A stretch of DNA of 59,576 nt from Flavipsychrobacter sp. (GCA_025963465.1 JAOQAP010000229.1:1-59576); one strand, 5' to 3'. Positions 37,023 through 45,585 are shown, counted from the stretch's first letter. Notes: generated from the letters alone by a model not told the origin. Translations and numbers: made by a program.

Positions 37023-37784
37023 ATGGAATTACCAAAGGGTAAAAAAGTTTATTTCGCATCCGATTTTCATTTGGGCATACCTGACCGCGCTACAAGCATA
37101 GCACGCGAGCGGCGTTTGTGTCAATGGCTGGACGAAATAAGTGCAGATGCAGAACAGCTATTCCTCGTTGGCGACATATTTGATACCTGGTTTGAATATA
37201 AGAATGTGGTACCCCGTGGCTTTACCCGTTTTATGGGTAAGCTTGGTGAGTTAAAGGATAAGGGCTTACACATAGAAGCATTTACCGGCAATCATGATAT
37301 ATGGATGCAGGGATATTTTGAAGAAGAATTGGATATACCCGTTCATCATCAGCACATTATCAGGGAGATAAATGGGAAAAAGCTGTTCATTGCACATGGC
37401 GATGGCCTGGGCCCGGGAGATAATGGGTATAAATTCCTCAAAAAAGTATTGAGCAGTCCTGTATTACAATGGCTGTACCGTAGGGTACACCCGGATACGG
37501 GTGTGGGTATCGCAAGCTGGTTCAGCCGTCTTGGCCCCAAGCATGTAGATGCACCTTTAAAGCAATTCCTTGGGCCGGATAAAGAGATGTTGGTACAGTT
37601 TGCCATCGAGACCCTGAAACATGAGCATATTGACTATTTTATATTCGGGCACAGGCATATAGCAATTGAGTATCCATTGCCCCAGAACAGCCTGTATGTG
37701 AATCTGGGCGACTGGATACAATACGACAGCTATGCTGAATTTGATGGTGACCAATTGAAATTAAAATATTACAAGTCAAAATAG
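37023..37784 (+). CDS. lpxH: UDP-2,3-diacylglucosamine diphosphatase (LpxH-type)
   Basis: 253 residues. Calcineurin-like phosphoesterase that cleaves UDP-2,3-diacylglucosamine to lipid X in lipid A synthesis. Metal motifs DFHLG, GDIFDTW, GNHD, HGDG and GHRH are all present in the order of the LpxH family. The ATG at 37023 was chosen because the -7 box and terminator lie just upstream. It is the first gene of a compact three-gene unit: the next starts one base after its stop. Confidence 0.9.
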   Translation: MELPKGKKVYFASDFHLGIPDRATSIARERRLCQWLDEISADAEQLFLVGDIFDTWFEYKNVVPRGFTRFMGKLGELKDKGLHIEAFTGNHDIWMQGYFEEELDIPVHHQHIIREINGKKLFIAHGDGLGPGDNGYKFLKKVLSSPVLQWLYRRVHPDTGVGIASWFSRLGPKHVDAPLKQFLGPDKEMLVQFAIETLKHEHIDYFIFGHRHIAIEYPLPQNSLYVNLGDWIQYDSYAEFDGDQLKLKYYKSK

Positions 37785-37785
37785 G

Positions 37786-38292
37786 ATGACACAACGCACT
37801 TTAGTAATGATCAGGCATGCCAAAAGCAGCTGGACAAATCCCTTACAGAGCGATTTTGAGCGCCCGCTGAATGAGCGCGGCAAAAAGGAAGCGCCTGAAA
37901 TGGGTAAAAAGCTGAAGAAAGCACACATAATACCCGACCTCATTATTGCCAGCAGCGCCAAAAGGACAAAACAGACAGCAAAACGAATAGCAGAAGAGGT
38001 CGGTTACGACGTGGAAAATATAAAATGGGAGGAAAAACTCTATCATTGTATACCTTCGGTTTTGGAAGAAACGATCTATGAGGTAAGTAATAGTGTGAAG
38101 ACGGTCTTTATAGTAGCACATAACCCGGGCATTACAGAATTTGTGAACCAGCTGGTGCCGGAATTTAAGATAGACAATATGCCTACCTGCGGAATAGTGG
38201 CAACACATGTAGAAACGGAAGAATGGAATAATTTCTCCATAGCAAACAAAAAAGTATTTTTATTCGAACAACCTGGAAATGAGCATAACTAA
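37786..38292 (+). CDS. SixA-like phosphohistidine phosphatase
   Basis: 168 residues, histidine phosphatase fold. The catalytic RHA motif is at 10-12 (MIRHAKSSW), and the second active-site His is in FIVAHNPG near residue 112. SixA proteins remove phosphate from His-containing phosphotransfer proteins; in other phyla they can act on PTS NPr. The target here is unknown. It starts one base after lpxH and overlaps the next gene by 14 bases. Confidence 0.88.
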   Translation: MTQRTLVMIRHAKSSWTNPLQSDFERPLNERGKKEAPEMGKKLKKAHIIPDLIIASSAKRTKQTAKRIAEEVGYDVENIKWEEKLYHCIPSVLEETIYEVSNSVKTVFIVAHNPGITEFVNQLVPEFKIDNMPTCGIVATHVETEEWNNFSIANKKVFLFEQPGNEHN

Positions 38293-39763
38293 TAATAAAT
38301 CAATTGTACAGATAACTGGTATTTTAGAAAAGTTATTTGAAGAACATTTTGAGAAAAAGGCGGAGAACATTGAAGCGCTGGCCGTATCCGGCTCAGACCG
38401 CAGGTATTACCGTATCACCCATGGCAAGATATCTGCCATCGCTACATACAATACTAACGTAGCGGAAAACAATACATACTTCTACTTTACAGAGCTGTTT
38501 CGCAAGCACCAGGTAAACGTGCCTGAAGTGTACAAGATCAGTAAAGACCGCCGCGCATACCTGCAGCAGGACCTTGGCCGCATTTCTTTGTTCGATCTCG
38601 TAACAACGGAAGGCTATACAGAACCTGTGCGCAAGCTCTACCACAAGGCGCTGGCGCAGCTGGCCCGTGTGCAATGGATTGCCGGCCGGGAGGCAGATTA
38701 CAAGCAATGCTTCTCAGCAAAACAATTTGACGAAAAGGCGATTATGTCTGATCTGCTTTATTTTAAATATTACTTCGCAGATCTTCAGAATATTCCTTAT
38801 GACCGCTCCGGCCTTATCAGCGAAATGGAGTTGTTAAGCAAGGACCTTGGACGTGTGCAACCGCAGACGCTCATGTTCCGTGATTTCCAGAGCAGGAACA
38901 TCATGGTGCATGAAGGCAAGATATTCTTTATTGATTTCCAGGGTAGTATGCAGGGCCCGCCGCAGTATGACATTGCGTCGCTGCTGTGGCAGGCAAGAGC
39001 ACAGCTGCCAGCTGCATGGAAAGAAGACCTGCTGAACGGTTATATAAGCAGTCTTACAGAGTTGCATGTACCACGTATGGATGAGATCCATTTCAGGCGT
39101 GGGTATGTACAATTCGTACTGGTGAGATTGCTCCAGGTGCTTGGCTCTTATGGTTTCCGTGGTTTGCTGCAGCACAAGGCGCATTTTATTACCAGCATAG
39201 GCCCTGCGCTGAAAAACCTGGACATGTTCCTTGCAGATCATCCGCAAACACCGGCATACCCTGAGCTCAGGTCGCTGTTGGAAAAGATATCGTCGCCTGA
39301 TATGCAGGATAAGTATACCACAGTGGCCAGCAGCGAAAAGCCGGTACTTGCGGTAACCATTAACAGCTTCTCCTACAAAGCAGGAATACCAAAGGTAGCT
39401 GGTCCGCACGGCGGTGGTTTCGTGTTCGACTGCAGGGGAATACTGAACCCCGGCCGCTACGCCGCTTACAAATACCTGACGGGTAATGATGAGATGGTGC
39501 GCCAGTTCCTGGAGCGTGAGACCCGCATGCCCGATTTTATGAACTATGTCTATGCACTGGTGTCCATCAGTGTTGATGATTATATTACCCGTGGATTTGA
39601 ACAGTTGAGTATCTCTTTTGGCTGCACCGGTGGTCAGCATCGTTCGGTATATGCCGCTAACCAGCTGGCAAACTACCTGCGCACCCGTTACAACCTCGAG
39701 GTTACAGTAGCGCACACCAATGAAAAGAAGTGGGTGCTGGGCGAAGAAAATGTAGATGCATAA
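38279..39763 (+). CDS. Aminoglycoside-phosphotransferase-fold kinase fused to a RapZ C-terminal domain
   Basis: 494 residues in two parts. Residues about 1-335 are an APH-fold small-molecule kinase: catalytic MFRDFQSRNIMV (Asp202, Asn207) and metal-binding FIDFQG (Asp219), most like sugar kinases of the AmgK group. Residues about 357-480 match the C-terminal domain of RapZ, with INSFSYKAGIP, FDCRGILNPGR and FGCTGGQHRSV (447-457). In E. coli that domain binds glucosamine-6-phosphate and governs GlmS production; the N-terminal P-loop domain of RapZ is absent here and replaced by the kinase. A role in amino-sugar sensing or salvage is inferred. It overlaps the SixA-like gene by 14 bases. Confidence 0.9.
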   Translation: MSITNNKSIVQITGILEKLFEEHFEKKAENIEALAVSGSDRRYYRITHGKISAIATYNTNVAENNTYFYFTELFRKHQVNVPEVYKISKDRRAYLQQDLGRISLFDLVTTEGYTEPVRKLYHKALAQLARVQWIAGREADYKQCFSAKQFDEKAIMSDLLYFKYYFADLQNIPYDRSGLISEMELLSKDLGRVQPQTLMFRDFQSRNIMVHEGKIFFIDFQGSMQGPPQYDIASLLWQARAQLPAAWKEDLLNGYISSLTELHVPRMDEIHFRRGYVQFVLVRLLQVLGSYGFRGLLQHKAHFITSIGPALKNLDMFLADHPQTPAYPELRSLLEKISSPDMQDKYTTVASSEKPVLAVTINSFSYKAGIPKVAGPHGGGFVFDCRGILNPGRYAAYKYLTGNDEMVRQFLERETRMPDFMNYVYALVSISVDDYITRGFEQLSISFGCTGGQHRSVYAANQLANYLRTRYNLEVTVAHTNEKKWVLGEENVDA

Positions 39764-39785
39764 AGATCGTTAGCTATTACAATAG

Positions 39786-39817
39786 AAAAAGGACGGAGTA
39801 TACCTCCGTCCTTTTTT
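39786..39817. terminator. Bidirectional terminator between the APH-RapZ gene and the Cys-rich gene
   Basis: Eight-bp GC-rich stem (GGACGGAG / CTCCGTCC) flanked by A5 and T6, loop TATAC. It can serve both convergent genes. Confidence 0.9.
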
Positions 39818-39834
39818 GTATAACAGGTTAATTC

Positions 39835-40440
39835 TTACTTACTCTGTCCTGTGATAGGGGCAATATTATCAATTACGTTATTAGAGTTTACATTACGTGC
39901 TTTGTTTGCCTGTGGGCCATCATAGGCCGGTGTTGGGCAGCCATGATACGCTGCTGCGTTCAGTTCAGCTACATTGTCACCACCATAACATACTTTGATA
40001 TAGTGTCTGCCTTTGTTACTGTAATAGCCTTCATAAGAAGTAGCAGTATTCATAGCATATTCAGGATAAGACTGTGATTGAGGTGCTATCATTTTCTGCT
40101 GTTCATCATTTTCTGATGGCTGCTGTGAAACGGTAATGCCATTGCTGTTCATGGTAATGAATTCATCCCTTGTCAGGTCACCGTTGTCACGATTGCGTGT
40201 AGACACCATATTTACACGGGGGTGAGTAGAGTTGCTATATGTAGGCTCTTCGCAGCATATAAAGTAGCCGTAATCACCTTTACATACTTTAAAGTCATAA
40301 GCAAATTTGGTTTTATAACAAGATCCGCCTTTTCTGCAAACCTTGCCTTTAGGGGCTGGGCAAATTTTTTCTGTACTCTGCGCTTCTGCACTGCTGTAAG
40401 TAAATCCTACAATGGCGAGTGCTATTATTAAGTTTTTCAT
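39835..40440 (-). CDS. Secreted cysteine-rich protein of unknown function
   Basis: 201 residues. Signal peptide (MKNLIIALAIVGFTYSSAEA, then Q). The first 50 mature residues hold seven Cys (CPAPKGKVCRKGGSCYKTKF, then VCKG and FICCEEP), suggesting a small disulfide-bonded domain; two further Cys lie near the C-terminus (KVCYGG, HGCPTP). The middle is Asn/Gln/Ser-rich and probably flexible. No family recognised. It is transcribed alone, away from gltX. Confidence 0.75.
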   Translation of the reverse strand: MKNLIIALAIVGFTYSSAEAQSTEKICPAPKGKVCRKGGSCYKTKFAYDFKVCKGDYGYFICCEEPTYSNSTHPRVNMVSTRNRDNGDLTRDEFITMNSNGITVSQQPSENDEQQKMIAPQSQSYPEYAMNTATSYEGYYSNKGRHYIKVCYGGDNVAELNAAAYHGCPTPAYDGPQANKARNVNSNNVIDNIAPITGQSK

Positions 40441-40494
40441 GTTTGTTTGTTTTTCGTTTCTTCTAAATCGGTTATCACTCTAGTAGTAGTAAAG

Positions 40495-40507
40495 ACCGTG
40501 CCACGGT
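40495..40507. promoter_or_regulatory. Short palindrome in the divergent spacer before gltX
   Basis: ACCGTG-C-CACGGT, a perfect 6+1+6 dyad 55 bases upstream of the Cys-rich gene. It could be an operator; no protein can be assigned. The rest of the 237-base spacer shows nothing else but the gltX promoter. Confidence 0.35.
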
Positions 40508-40665
40508 ATATTAATGTAGGTTTAAATGCTGTAACTGATTAATTATCAGCACTATTATGGCCACTGTAAATAATTCCGTAAGTAGAACAGGTGTCGTAGC
40601 TCCCTGTTTTTATATTCATTTTTGCCTCTTACAGGCCTTATTCCTGTTTATTAGGTTTTACTATT

Positions 40666-40673
40666 TACTTTTG
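40666..40673 (+). promoter_or_regulatory. -7 box TACTTTTG of gltX
   Basis: Exact TAnnTTTG match that ends four bases before the ATG at 40678, so the mRNA probably begins at or next to the start codon. Confidence 0.65.
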
Positions 40674-40677
40674 GCGC

Positions 40678-42195
40678 ATGAAAGTAAGAGTAAGATTTGC
40701 GCCCAGCCCTACCGGCGGATTGCATTTAGGTGGTGTACGCACCGTTTTGTTCAATTATTTGTTTGCCCGTGCACATGGCGGCGACTTTGTGCTGCGTATA
40801 GAAGATACCGACCAGGCCCGTTTTGTAGCAGGCGCTGAGCAATATATAATGGACTGCCTGCAATGGTGTGGGCTGGAGCCGGATGAAAGCCCTGTGAAGG
40901 AAGGACAATATGCACCTTACCGCCAGAGCGAACGTAAACACCTGTATGCAGAATATGCCCAAAAGCTGGTGACAGAAGGCAATGCTTACTATGCGTTTGA
41001 TACTACTGATGACCTGGAGCGTATGCGCAGGGAAATGAAGAAAGACGAGCACTCTGTACCCCAGTACGACAAGACCACCCGCATGCAGATGCGCAACTCG
41101 CTGACGCTGCCTGCTGATGAAGTGAAGACATTGCTGGACCAGGGAACACCATATGTAATAAGGATAAAAGTACCCGCAGATAAAACAGTAACACTTACCG
41201 ATATGATACGCGGCGAGGTGTCGTTTGACAGTAACCTGGTAGATGATAAGGTGTTGCTGAAAGCAGATGGTATGCCTACCTATCACCTTGCGGTGGTAGT
41301 AGATGATTACCTGATGAAGATCACGCATGCTTTCCGTGGTGAGGAATGGCTGCCAAGCGCACCGGTACATGTGCTGCTTTGGGAAAACCTTGGCTGGAAA
41401 GAAAGTATGCCGCAATGGGCGCACCTGCCACTGATACTGAAACCTGATGGCAACGGTAAGTTGAGCAAGCGCGATGGCGACAGGCTGGGCTTTCCTGTAT
41501 ATGCCATGAACTGGACAGACCCAAAGACCAATGAAACTACAAAGGGCTTCCGCGAGATGGGCTTTATACCGCAGGCATTTGTAAACATGCTGGCCATGCT
41601 TGGCTGGAACGATGGTACAGGGCAGGAGGTCTTCTCGCTCGATGAGCTGGTACAAAAGTTTGACATAGGACGAGTGCATAAGGGTGGGGCTAAGTTCGAT
41701 TTTGAAAAGGCTAAATGGTTCAACCATCAATATATTCAGCACACGGACAATGAAGAGCTGGCTAAGCTGGCCGCACCGTATGTGGAAAAGGAATTAGGAA
41801 TTGGTAATCTGGATCTGGGATTGCTAAGTACTGTAGTTCCATTAATAAAAGACCGCTGCACTTTGCTGCCTGATTTCTGGGAGCAGGGGCATTTCTTCTT
41901 CAGGACGCCAACTACTATTGATGAGGCTGCGATAAAAGATAAATGGAACGACCAGAAGCAACAGTTCTTTACCGCGTGGACCGGCATACTTACTGCAACC
42001 GACAACTGGAACCACCAGGACCTGGAGAACAGCTTTAACGAAGAGGTAACTAAACACGGCCTGAAGAAGGGGGATGTCATGTTACCTTTACGTATCATGC
42101 TGGTAGGTGGTAAGTTTGGCCCGGGCGTGTTTGTAATAGCAGAGGTAATAGGCAAGGAAGAAACTATGAAGCGCATAAAACATATAACAGGATAA
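40678..42195 (+). CDS. gltX: Glutamate--tRNA ligase
   Basis: 505 residues, class I aminoacyl-tRNA synthetase. The HIGH-equivalent motif lies in APSPTGGLHLGGVR (about 8-21) and the KMSKS-equivalent in GKLSKRDGD (about 260). The C-terminal half is the anticodon-binding helical domain. Length is normal for the family. It is followed after 143 bases by the anti-sigma-like cupin gene; no clear terminator lies between. Confidence 0.97.
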   Translation: MKVRVRFAPSPTGGLHLGGVRTVLFNYLFARAHGGDFVLRIEDTDQARFVAGAEQYIMDCLQWCGLEPDESPVKEGQYAPYRQSERKHLYAEYAQKLVTEGNAYYAFDTTDDLERMRREMKKDEHSVPQYDKTTRMQMRNSLTLPADEVKTLLDQGTPYVIRIKVPADKTVTLTDMIRGEVSFDSNLVDDKVLLKADGMPTYHLAVVVDDYLMKITHAFRGEEWLPSAPVHVLLWENLGWKESMPQWAHLPLILKPDGNGKLSKRDGDRLGFPVYAMNWTDPKTNETTKGFREMGFIPQAFVNMLAMLGWNDGTGQEVFSLDELVQKFDIGRVHKGGAKFDFEKAKWFNHQYIQHTDNEELAKLAAPYVEKELGIGNLDLGLLSTVVPLIKDRCTLLPDFWEQGHFFFRTPTTIDEAAIKDKWNDQKQQFFTAWTGILTATDNWNHQDLENSFNEEVTKHGLKKGDVMLPLRIMLVGGKFGPGVFVIAEVIGKEETMKRIKHITG

Positions 42196-42338
42196 GTGTA
42201 GTGAAAACTTATTAGTACTCATGTACGTAAGTATCTGTACAGTTTCCAATAACAGGTTGGCAATATCTTCTTTGCAGGGGCTTTAGCAGCCTTGTGTAGT
42301 AAGCTATGTGCATATAAGGAAGCTTTTTTTTAAAAACA

Positions 42339-42935
42339 ATGAACATACAGGATTATATAGATAGCGGTGTGCTCCATGACTATGTGATGGACCTGCTCAC
42401 GGACCAGGAAAGGGCCGGTGTAGAAAGCGCATGCGCACGACATCCTGAGATAAAGGAGGAGCTGGTACGCATGCAGGAGTCTATCCGCAATTTTGCGGAG
42501 GAGGCTGCGCGCAACCCGGCTCCGGTGTTACAGGAAAGCATCTGGAACACCCTGGAGAATATCAACAAAGAAAAGTCTGGTGATATAAGTGCCGGCCCTG
42601 TCATCAACAAATACTCCGACTACCAGAACTGGAAGCGCATAGTAGCCCCCTACATGCCTAAGGAAATTACCAGTGAGCGCGTAACAAAAGTGATCCGCCA
42701 TTCAGGTGGCGTTACACAGGTGCTCATTATCTCTACTACCGATGTGGAAGAAGAGGTGCATGAGCACGAGCGTGAAAGCTTCATCATCCTGGAAGGGGAA
42801 TGTGAATGTTACATAGGCGACGAAGTTATACGTTTAGGACCGGGTGGTTTTGTTGAGATACCACTTTACGTAAGCCACAATGTAAAGATATTATCCCCTC
42901 ATGTGGTTGCGGTGCTGCAGCATGTAGCATTGTAA
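42339..42935 (+). CDS. Anti-sigma-factor-like N-terminus fused to a cupin domain
   Basis: 198 residues. The first 80 residues (IDSGVLHDYVMDLLTDQERAGVE...HPEIKEEL) look like the RskA/anti-sigma helical head, which binds ECF sigma factors; the last 100 are a cupin (EEVHEHERESFIILEGE with His/Glu metal ligands, then GPGGFVEIP). There is no transmembrane segment, so it is a soluble protein reminiscent of ChrR, in which a zinc-binding anti-sigma domain is fused to a cupin. The usual Zn-ligand Cys/His set of ChrR is not visible in the head. No sigma-factor gene is adjacent, so its partner is unknown. Confidence 0.75.
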   Translation: MNIQDYIDSGVLHDYVMDLLTDQERAGVESACARHPEIKEELVRMQESIRNFAEEAARNPAPVLQESIWNTLENINKEKSGDISAGPVINKYSDYQNWKRIVAPYMPKEITSERVTKVIRHSGGVTQVLIISTTDVEEEVHEHERESFIILEGECECYIGDEVIRLGPGGFVEIPLYVSHNVKILSPHVVAVLQHVAL

Positions 42936-43249
42936 TTTGTAAATTTTTCATATGTTGATTATTATTGTTCTATTTTTTAGGTTAAGTATTTTTTAAGTTT
43001 CAGTTGGGTCTCACCTTCAGGACCTACTGCATGCCGGTTTGCAGTATGTTATTACCCGTATATTTCTTCTTAGGCGGTATTACGCTGAAAGCACTGCCTG
43101 GCGGGCCATCTATTTTCTATGATAACACGAAAAGTGTAGTAGCATAGATATTCCACTTTTTATTTCCATTCCCCTATACGATCTTTGTCAGTCGGCAAAC
43201 AGTTTAGGTGATGCAATTTCACGGCTCATATTTTTAATAGTACCTGTAG

Positions 43250-43268
43250 AGCCACAATGATTGTGGCT
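43250..43268. repeat. Perfect 9+1+9 palindrome
   Basis: AGCCACAAT-G-ATTGTGGCT. The one-base centre favours a DNA operator-type site over an RNA hairpin. Confidence 0.7.
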
Positions 43269-43393
43269 ATCACAATTCCGCATCTTCTGCCCACCGGAAA
43301 AAACCGGAAGTAATTCCCGCAGTATCCCGCAGTTCCAGAAATTCAGTAATTCCAGGAACCTGCCCGACGGAATAGGTGGGTTCAGGACGAGAC

Positions 43394-43415
43394 AAATTGC
43401 GCAGGTGCGCAATTT
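43394..43415. repeat. Perfect 10+2+10 palindrome with extra half-site
   Basis: Arms AAATTGCGCA and its complement around GG. A third copy of the half-site TGCGCAA lies at 43427-43433, 21 bases (about two helical turns) from the second. Confidence 0.7.
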
Positions 43416-43458
43416 TCAGGCAATAGTGCGCAAGAATTGGGCAATAATTCCGGCTCAG

Positions 43459-43477
43459 TTTATTGATAATCAATAAA
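43459..43477. repeat. Perfect 9+1+9 AT-rich palindrome
   Basis: TTTATTGAT-A-ATCAATAAA, with outer CAG/CTG bases extending the symmetry. It lies about 110 bases upstream of the serS -7 box. Confidence 0.7.
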
Positions 43478-43586
43478 ACTGCCCAAAAATAAAAAACCAG
43501 GAAAAACGGACTATTCGGCTGAATAAACGGTGGGAACAAAACGAGAAAGAAAATGTATGGACAAATCAAGGTTCACACATTACCAT

Positions 43587-43594
43587 TATCTTTG
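43587..43594 (+). promoter_or_regulatory. -7 box TATCTTTG of serS
   Basis: Exact TAnnTTTG match, 17 bases before the ATG at 43612. No clear -33 element. Confidence 0.6.
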
Positions 43595-43611
43595 GGCATT
43601 AATAGAAAAAT

Positions 43612-44883
43612 ATGTTACCCATACATTTATTCAGGACCAATAAGGAACTGATACTCGAAGGACTGAAGAAGAAGAATTTTAAGGAAACGGAGCTGGTGCA
43701 CCGTATCATAAGTATAGACGAACACCGCAGGACCCTGCAGGTGGAAAATGATAATCTTGCAGCATCTGTAAACAGTGCATCGAAGGCGATAGGCCAGCTG
43801 ATGGCCAAGGGCGAAAAGCAGCAGGCGGAAGAAATGAAGGCGCAGGTGTCGCAGCATAAAGAGCAGGCAAAGGAAATAGCACAGAAACTGGCAGACCTGG
43901 AAGCCCAGCTGCATGAAAGCCTGGTGCGCCTGCCTAACCTGCCGCACATAAGTGTGCCTCCCGGCAAAACCCCGGAAGAGAACGAAGTGGTACGCACAGG
44001 CGGCACAAGGCCCGACCTGAGCGCTCAAAATATGCCACACTGGGAGCTGACGGCTAAATATGGCCTGATGGACCTGGAGCTGGGCACCAAGATAACGGGA
44101 GCAGGTTTCCCTGTATTCATGGGGCAGGGTGCAAGGCTGCAACGCGCGCTTATCAACTATTTTCTGAATTATAATACAGAAGCAGGCTATAAGGAATACT
44201 GCCCGCCCTTTATGGTGAATGCAGACAGCGCCTATGGTACCGGTCAACTGCCGGACAAGGAAGGCCAGATGTACCATGTAACGGCTGATGAGCTGTACCT
44301 GATACCTACTGCCGAGGTGCCGGTGACGAATATATATCGTGATGTGATCATACAGGAATGCGACCTGCCGGTGAAGATGACTGCTTATTCTCCGTGTTTT
44401 CGCCGTGAGGCTGGCAGCTATGGCAAGGATGTGCGCGGGCTGAACAGGGTCCACCAGTTTGACAAAGTAGAAGTAGTACAGATCACAAACCCGGTGCACA
44501 GCTATGAGGCGCTGGAAGGCATGGTGCATCATGTAGAAAAGCTGCTGCAGTCGCTGAACCTGGAGTATCGCATACTGCGCCTGTGTGGTGGTGATATGAG
44601 CTTTACCTCTGCGCTTACGTATGACTTTGAGGTGTATAGCGCGGCGCAGGAACGCTGGCTCGAGGTGAGTTCTGTATCGAACTTTGAAACGTTCCAGAGC
44701 AACAGGATGAAGATACGCTACAAGGACGGCAATGGTAAAACACAGCCGGTGCATACGCTTAATGGTAGTTCGCTTGCGCTGCCGCGTATTATCGCGTGCC
44801 TGCTGGAAAACCATCAGACGGTTGATGGTATTAAGATACCTGCTGCTTTGCAGCCTTATTTCGGGAAGGATTTAATTAATTAG
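43612..44883 (+). CDS. serS: Serine--tRNA ligase
   Basis: 423 residues, class II aminoacyl-tRNA synthetase that also charges tRNA-Sec where present. The N-terminal 100 residues form the long antiparallel coiled-coil arm that grips the tRNA. Motif 2 lies in YSPCFRREAGSYGKDVRGLNRVHQF (about 260-285) and motif 3 in NGSSLALPRIIACLLENHQ near the end. Length is normal. Confidence 0.97.
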   Translation: MLPIHLFRTNKELILEGLKKKNFKETELVHRIISIDEHRRTLQVENDNLAASVNSASKAIGQLMAKGEKQQAEEMKAQVSQHKEQAKEIAQKLADLEAQLHESLVRLPNLPHISVPPGKTPEENEVVRTGGTRPDLSAQNMPHWELTAKYGLMDLELGTKITGAGFPVFMGQGARLQRALINYFLNYNTEAGYKEYCPPFMVNADSAYGTGQLPDKEGQMYHVTADELYLIPTAEVPVTNIYRDVIIQECDLPVKMTAYSPCFRREAGSYGKDVRGLNRVHQFDKVEVVQITNPVHSYEALEGMVHHVEKLLQSLNLEYRILRLCGGDMSFTSALTYDFEVYSAAQERWLEVSSVSNFETFQSNRMKIRYKDGNGKTQPVHTLNGSSLALPRIIACLLENHQTVDGIKIPAALQPYFGKDLIN

Positions 44884-44901
44884 CTTTTTTGACTGGAATT
44901 A

Positions 44902-44930
44902 GGAATTTGTAATTGGGAATTTGGATTGTA
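44902..44930. repeat. Interspersed intergenic repeat, copy 1
   Basis: GGAATTTGTAATTGGGAAT followed by TTTGGATTGT, just after serS. The same 19-mer and downstream 10-mer recur at 56289-56323 with six extra bases between. Confidence 0.75.
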
Positions 44931-44934
44931 GTGT

Positions 44935-45049
44935 GGCGCGAGTCAACCACCCCGCCTCGCTAAAGGCAGCAAAGCTGCCCCGCTCGTCGCTGACCTCCGG
45001 TCGTGCCTTTGCAAGGCACCTAAAAACAGGAGGGGAGCGTGTTGCGCAA
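44935..45049. repeat. Diverged intergenic repeat, copy 1
   Basis: A GC-rich block beginning GGCGCG and ending GCGCAA, with CCACCCCG near the start and TCGTGCCTTTGCAAGGCACC near the end. It shares these landmarks in the same order with 45630-45717. It contains internal small dyads (GGCAGC...GCTGCC). No coding potential seen. Confidence 0.6.
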
Positions 45050-45096
45050 GCCTCATGTTTGGTAAATAAAAGCAAATAGTACTTTAAACTTATTAT

Positions 45097-45534
45097 ATGA
45101 TTCAACGTAAACAATCTCTTTGGCTATTACTGGTAGCATTGCTGAATGCAGGTGTATTCTATTTTGATGTGTACCATTATCATAATATCGTGAATGGCCT
45201 GGACACAACAGGTGTGTTGCGGGTAGGCGACCATTATCCTTCGCTGATAATAGCGGTGGTCATTACTTTATTGCCGCTTGTAACTATATTCATGTTCCGC
45301 AACAGGAAACAGCAGATGCGTATGATAGCATATAACCTGGTTGCAGAATCTACATTTGTGGCTATGCTGCTTACGAGAGTAACAAGGCTGGAAAAGCTGA
45401 CGCCGCCACCTACAAGCGGCACCTACTGGATAGGCGCTATACTGCCTATAGTTGCCATCATATTCCTGATCATGGCCATGATAGGTGTGCGTAAGGATGA
45501 TAAGCTGGTGAAGTCGGTGGATAGGCTGAGGTAG
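45097..45534 (+). CDS. DUF4293 family membrane protein
   Basis: 145 residues. The start MIQRKQSLWLLLVALL is the hallmark of the DUF4293 family, restricted to Bacteroidota. Four hydrophobic segments (about 7-24, 47-66, 78-94, 111-131) indicate an inner-membrane protein with four helices. The function is unknown. It is bracketed by two diverged copies of an intergenic repeat (44935-45049 and 45630-45717) and followed by a strong terminator. Confidence 0.88.
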   Translation: MIQRKQSLWLLLVALLNAGVFYFDVYHYHNIVNGLDTTGVLRVGDHYPSLIIAVVITLLPLVTIFMFRNRKQQMRMIAYNLVAESTFVAMLLTRVTRLEKLTPPPTSGTYWIGAILPIVAIIFLIMAMIGVRKDDKLVKSVDRLR

Positions 45535-45547
45535 GTTAATTGGTTAA
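45534..45547. repeat. 14-mer GGTTAATTGGTTAA, copy 1
   Basis: Identical copies are found at 47658-47671 and 48554-48567, all just downstream of stop codons. A near-copy follows at 45551-45565. Confidence 0.7.
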
Positions 45548-45585
45548 AAAGTTGATTGGTTAAAAGGGCTGGGATATAAAACAGG

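Larger units (their letters stand above)
42936..43611. other. 676-bp gene-free region rich in inverted repeats
   Basis: No convincing protein is encoded here. It holds a hairpin at 43025-43046 (7-bp arms TACTGCA / TGCAGTA), an imperfect one at 43117-43147, three tight dyads (43250-43268, 43394-43415, 43459-43477), direct repeats of CCCGCAGT near 43317-43335, two ACCGGA boxes near 43289-43306, and the serS promoter at the right end. It could be a multi-site control region or encode a structured RNA. Confidence 0.5.

Noticed and set aside
38834-39715. 293-codon frame opposite the APH-RapZ gene
   Set aside because: It overlaps a well-supported gene on the other strand and has no recognisable domain or promoter.
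40726-41742. 338-codon frame opposite gltX
   Set aside because: Antisense shadow of a well-supported gene with no family resemblance.
43261-43476. 71-codon frame in the palindrome-rich gap before serS
   Set aside because: No recognisable domain, crosses the palindromes, and lacks a promoter or coding-like composition.
43627-44814. 395-codon frame opposite serS
   Set aside because: Antisense to a clear aminoacyl-tRNA synthetase; low-complexity His/Leu/Gln-rich shadow translation.
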